A stretch of 15,390 nt of DNA from Litorivivens sp041625575 (GTDB lineage: Bacteria; Pseudomonadota; Gammaproteobacteria; Pseudomonadales; Spongiibacteraceae): positions 1-15,390 of the forward strand of contig JBFJTG010000072.1 in the NCBI GenBank assembly GCA_041625575.1, written 5' to 3'. A program made the position numbers and the translations under genes. Position 1 is the stretch's first letter. Every line of letters begins with the position of its first letter. The notes beneath the pieces were generated by a model. The model was not told the DNA's origin, searched no databases, and worked only from the letters and a program-made list of their open reading frames with translations. This document shows, one piece after another, positions 13,765-15,390 of this stretch.

Positions 13765-14553
13765 ATGACAACAGCAATCAGCAAACGAACAATTTTAGTT
13801 CTAGTCGCTTTAGGGCTCAGCCTGTTCACACTGAGCAGCCACAGCGCCGTCAAGGAAGCACGAATCGAACTGCCCGATAATCTGGGCACAGCCTCTCTTT
13901 ATACGCCGCGCAAAGGATCAGCTAAAAGCGGCGTTATTGTCGTGCATGAATGGTGGGGGCTAAATGACTACGCCCGCGGCCGCGCAAGGCAACTGGCCGA
14001 AGAAGGCTACGCCGCAATAGCCGTTGATATGTACGGCCACGGCAAAGTTGCCCAACACCCCAAGGACGCCACCGCCTTTATGAACGCGGCACTGGCTGAA
14101 CCCGAAAAAATGAATGCGCGCTTTAATGCTGCCAAGGCCGAACTGGAAAAACTGAGGAAGGTAGATCGCATCTTCGCAATCGGCTACTGTTTTGGTGGCG
14201 CCGTCGTGCTAAATCAGGCCCGCATGGGCAGTGATCTGGCAGGTGTCGCGAGCTTCCACGGTTCACTGGGCACAGAAACTCCGGCCGAAAAAGGCAAAGT
14301 AAAAGCAAGAGTGCTTGTCGCTACGGGCGGCGCCGATCCAATGGTCCCGCCTGAGCAGGTTGGAAATTTTGTTACCGAAATGGGCAAGGCCGGCGTCGAT
14401 CTGCAAATCCTCAGCTTCCCCGACGTACTCCACAGCTTTACCAACCCGGGTGCCACCGCCAAGGGCAAGGAAACCGGATTGCCAGTGGCCTACGATGAGA
14501 AAGCGGACAAAGAAAGCTGGGCGGCGCTGATGCGCTTTCTGCAATCCAATTAA
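13765..14553 (+). CDS. Exported dienelactone hydrolase family protein
   Basis: This 262-residue alpha/beta hydrolase belongs to the dienelactone hydrolase family, which cleaves ester or lactone bonds with a cysteine nucleophile. The triad is visible: Cys142 in GYCFGG, Asp191 in TGGADPMVPPEQ and His223 in DVLHSFTNP. The family HEWWG motif is at 61-65. Residues 1-28 look like a Sec signal peptide (KR, a hydrophobic core, then SHSA before VKE), so the mature enzyme should be periplasmic, whereas classical DLH is cytoplasmic. Cys142 is the only cysteine, so no internal disulfide can form. An AGGGGG stretch precedes the ATG at 13765. The substrate is unknown; no aromatic-degradation genes are near. 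It is convergent with the DUF2505 gene. Confidence 0.9.
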   Translation: MTTAISKRTILVLVALGLSLFTLSSHSAVKEARIELPDNLGTASLYTPRKGSAKSGVIVVHEWWGLNDYARGRARQLAEEGYAAIAVDMYGHGKVAQHPKDATAFMNAALAEPEKMNARFNAAKAELEKLRKVDRIFAIGYCFGGAVVLNQARMGSDLAGVASFHGSLGTETPAEKGKVKARVLVATGGADPMVPPEQVGNFVTEMGKAGVDLQILSFPDVLHSFTNPGATAKGKETGLPVAYDEKADKESWAALMRFLQSN

Positions 14554-14564
14554 GCCGGTGGGAA

Positions 14565-14585
14565 GTGCGCTGCTTAGCAGCGCAC
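14565..14585. terminator. Hairpin between convergent genes, without T-run
   Basis: GTGCGCTGC (14565-14573) and GCAGCGCAC (14577-14585) form a perfect 9-bp stem with a TTA loop, 12 nt after the hydrolase stop and 26 nt past the DUF2505 stop. Neither strand has a T-run after it. It may mark or protect both 3' ends, rather than act as a standard intrinsic terminator. Confidence 0.45.
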
Positions 14586-14611
14586 GCTCAAAAGAAATTG
14601 TTAGAACAGCC

Positions 14612-15085
14612 TCACGCTATCTTTTTGGAAACAAAGGCCAACTCATCCTTCGCGCCATCACCGGTTTGCGACAAGATAAATTTTTCCACCTTGCCGCCCA
14701 CCAGCGGGATTTTGGCTTTACAGCTGTGAGACACACTGTAAACGCAGCCTTTCTTTGAAGACTTAAGCGTAAACTCACCGCGAATCACCACCGGCTGGCC
14801 TGCCACCTGAATTTCCAGATCACCTTCCCAGCTATCACCGGAGGGCCGCCAGGTTTCCTTCATTTTCAGGGTTTGCACCGGGTTAAACATCTTGGCAAGA
14901 AACGAGGGCAATTCGCGCTTTACCCGTCGCTCAAGGGTAATAACAGTCTCGTCTTCGTATTCTTCGACTTCGCACTCACAGTGTTCTTCGCCCAGTGCAC
15001 CACTGCGCTCGACCAGAAATTCCGGGTCGGTCAGCAATTGATAAATGGTATCGACGTCAGTCTGAAATTCCTGGGAAACGGCCAT
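14612..15085 (-). CDS. DUF2505 family protein (START/SRPBCC-like)
   Basis: This 157-residue protein belongs to DUF2505, a family without known function that resembles the helix-grip (START/SRPBCC) ligand-binding fold. Visible marks are DVDTIYQLLTDPEFL (residues about 10-24), the acidic CECEVEEYEDETVI strand, ETWRPSGDSWEGDLEI and GKVEKFI near the C-terminal helix. No signal peptide or membrane segment is seen. The ATG at 15085 is supported by GAGGA about 7 nt upstream. A possible extended -10 box (TGT then GATAAT, minus strand, 15132-15124) lies about 40 nt upstream. It seems to be transcribed alone. A hydrophobic small-molecule carrier role is only inferred from the fold. Confidence 0.85.
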   Translation of the reverse strand: MAVSQEFQTDVDTIYQLLTDPEFLVERSGALGEEHCECEVEEYEDETVITLERRVKRELPSFLAKMFNPVQTLKMKETWRPSGDSWEGDLEIQVAGQPVVIRGEFTLKSSKKGCVYSVSHSCKAKIPLVGGKVEKFILSQTGDGAKDELAFVSKKIA

Positions 15086-15177
15086 GGCTAGTCCTCGTCT
15101 TGTTGTTATCCTTGCAAGTGAGGATTATCACATAAGTTCAGGGGAAGCTGCGCGTGCTTTTTGAGAGAACGGGGAAC

Positions 15178-15214
15178 AAAAAAGGCAGTGCCCTACACGC
15201 ACATAGAGCACTGC
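15178..15214 (-). terminator. Intrinsic terminator after the TonB-dependent receptor gene
   Basis: On the minus strand, GCAGTGC (15214-15208) pairs with GCACTGC (15191-15185) across a 16-nt loop and is followed by C and six T (15183-15178). It lies about 40 nt past the receptor stop codon and would separate that gene from DUF2505. Confidence 0.75.
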
Positions 15215-15255
15215 GAAGTCGGCTTGCGCGCTGGAAGGCAGCGCAATGCCGGTTT

Positions 15256-15390
15256 TTAGAAATCGTAGGAGAACTCCATACCTACTGTCCGTGCCTGCCC
15301 CTGAACCAGGGTGGCAGCACCCAGCAGCGCACTAACCGCGAAGCCACTCTTGAAGTACTCCTCGTCGGTCAGATTGTTGACGAAGGCCGC
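15256..15390 (-). CDS. TonB-dependent receptor, C-terminal end (5' part outside window)
   Basis: The minus-strand frame from the window edge encodes 44 residues and then TAA (15258-15256). The sequence has NLTDEEYF, typical of the last strands of TonB-dependent receptor barrels, then GQARTVGMEFSYDF, where GxxRTVG with a final aromatic residue is the standard ending recognised by the barrel-assembly machinery. Such receptors are outer-membrane gates for siderophores, cobalamin, sugars or other large solutes. The substrate cannot be told from this short part. The piece fits without frameshift, and a terminator follows downstream, so the 3' end appears intact. Confidence 0.85.
   Translation of the reverse strand, partial: AAFVNNLTDEEYFKSGFAVSALLGAATLVQGQARTVGMEFSYDF

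Noticed and set aside
1..15390. Mobile elements, CRISPR arrays, tRNA, rRNA, toxin-antitoxin or phage-defence genes
   Set aside because: No transposase, integrase, regular direct repeats, RNA gene or defence-related domain was seen on either strand.

Overview
The window looks like the chromosome of a free-living, probably marine gammaproteobacterium. The GshA, DsbB and YheS translations resemble the gamma-proteobacterial versions, and the order dsbB ... FKBP lipoprotein, AlgP-like protein, TIGR02444 protein, YheS recalls the Pseudomonas algP neighbourhood as I remember it. A CYP125-type P450 and a TonB-dependent receptor would fit a relative of Cellvibrionales/Spongiibacteraceae, but that placement is an inference. 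I see no mobile element, CRISPR array, tRNA or rRNA. Coding density is high, and seven of the sixteen genes whose start lies in the window are best started at GTG or TTG.

Layout. (1) 2-3136, plus strand: the end of moaA (molybdenum cofactor synthesis), a DUF985 cupin overlapping it, then a MoxR-type AAA+ ATPase and a CoxE-like von Willebrand A protein 4 nt apart. (2) 3232-4264, plus: two small single-domain PilZ proteins, both keeping the c-di-GMP-binding signatures. (3) 4286-5491, minus: a cytochrome P450 of the CYP125/CYP142/CYP124 type, convergent with the second PilZ gene. (4) 5758-9481, plus: gshA, acpH, dsbB, lrgA and lrgB, with overlaps or short gaps, closed by a strong bidirectional terminator. 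A large stem-loop followed by six T lies upstream of gshA. (5) 9588-10304, minus: an FKBP-type peptidyl-prolyl isomerase lipoprotein, divergent from an AlgP/histone H1-like gene (10467-11255, plus). (6) 11286-11774, minus: a TIGR02444 protein, divergent from the ABC-F ATPase yheS (11800-13689, plus), whose promoter appears to place the transcript start at or within a few bases of the start codon. (7) 13765-14553, plus: an exported dienelactone-hydrolase-like enzyme, convergent with a DUF2505 gene (14612-15085, minus). (8) 15256-15390, minus: the last 44 residues of a TonB-dependent receptor, followed by its terminator.

How the genes fit together. The first block may connect molybdenum-cofactor synthesis with a CoxD/CoxE-like maturation pair. 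The gshA-dsbB block joins cytoplasmic thiol synthesis with periplasmic disulfide formation, and adds the two-protein LrgAB membrane system. The FKBP, AlgP-like, TIGR02444 and YheS genes form a neighbourhood that seems conserved; the Rsd-family gene algQ, which I recall next to algP in Pseudomonas, is not present here. I found no clear evidence for a wholly new multi-gene system. The strongest leads are the moaA/MoxR/vWA association, the apparently leaderless yheS, and the structured leader before gshA.
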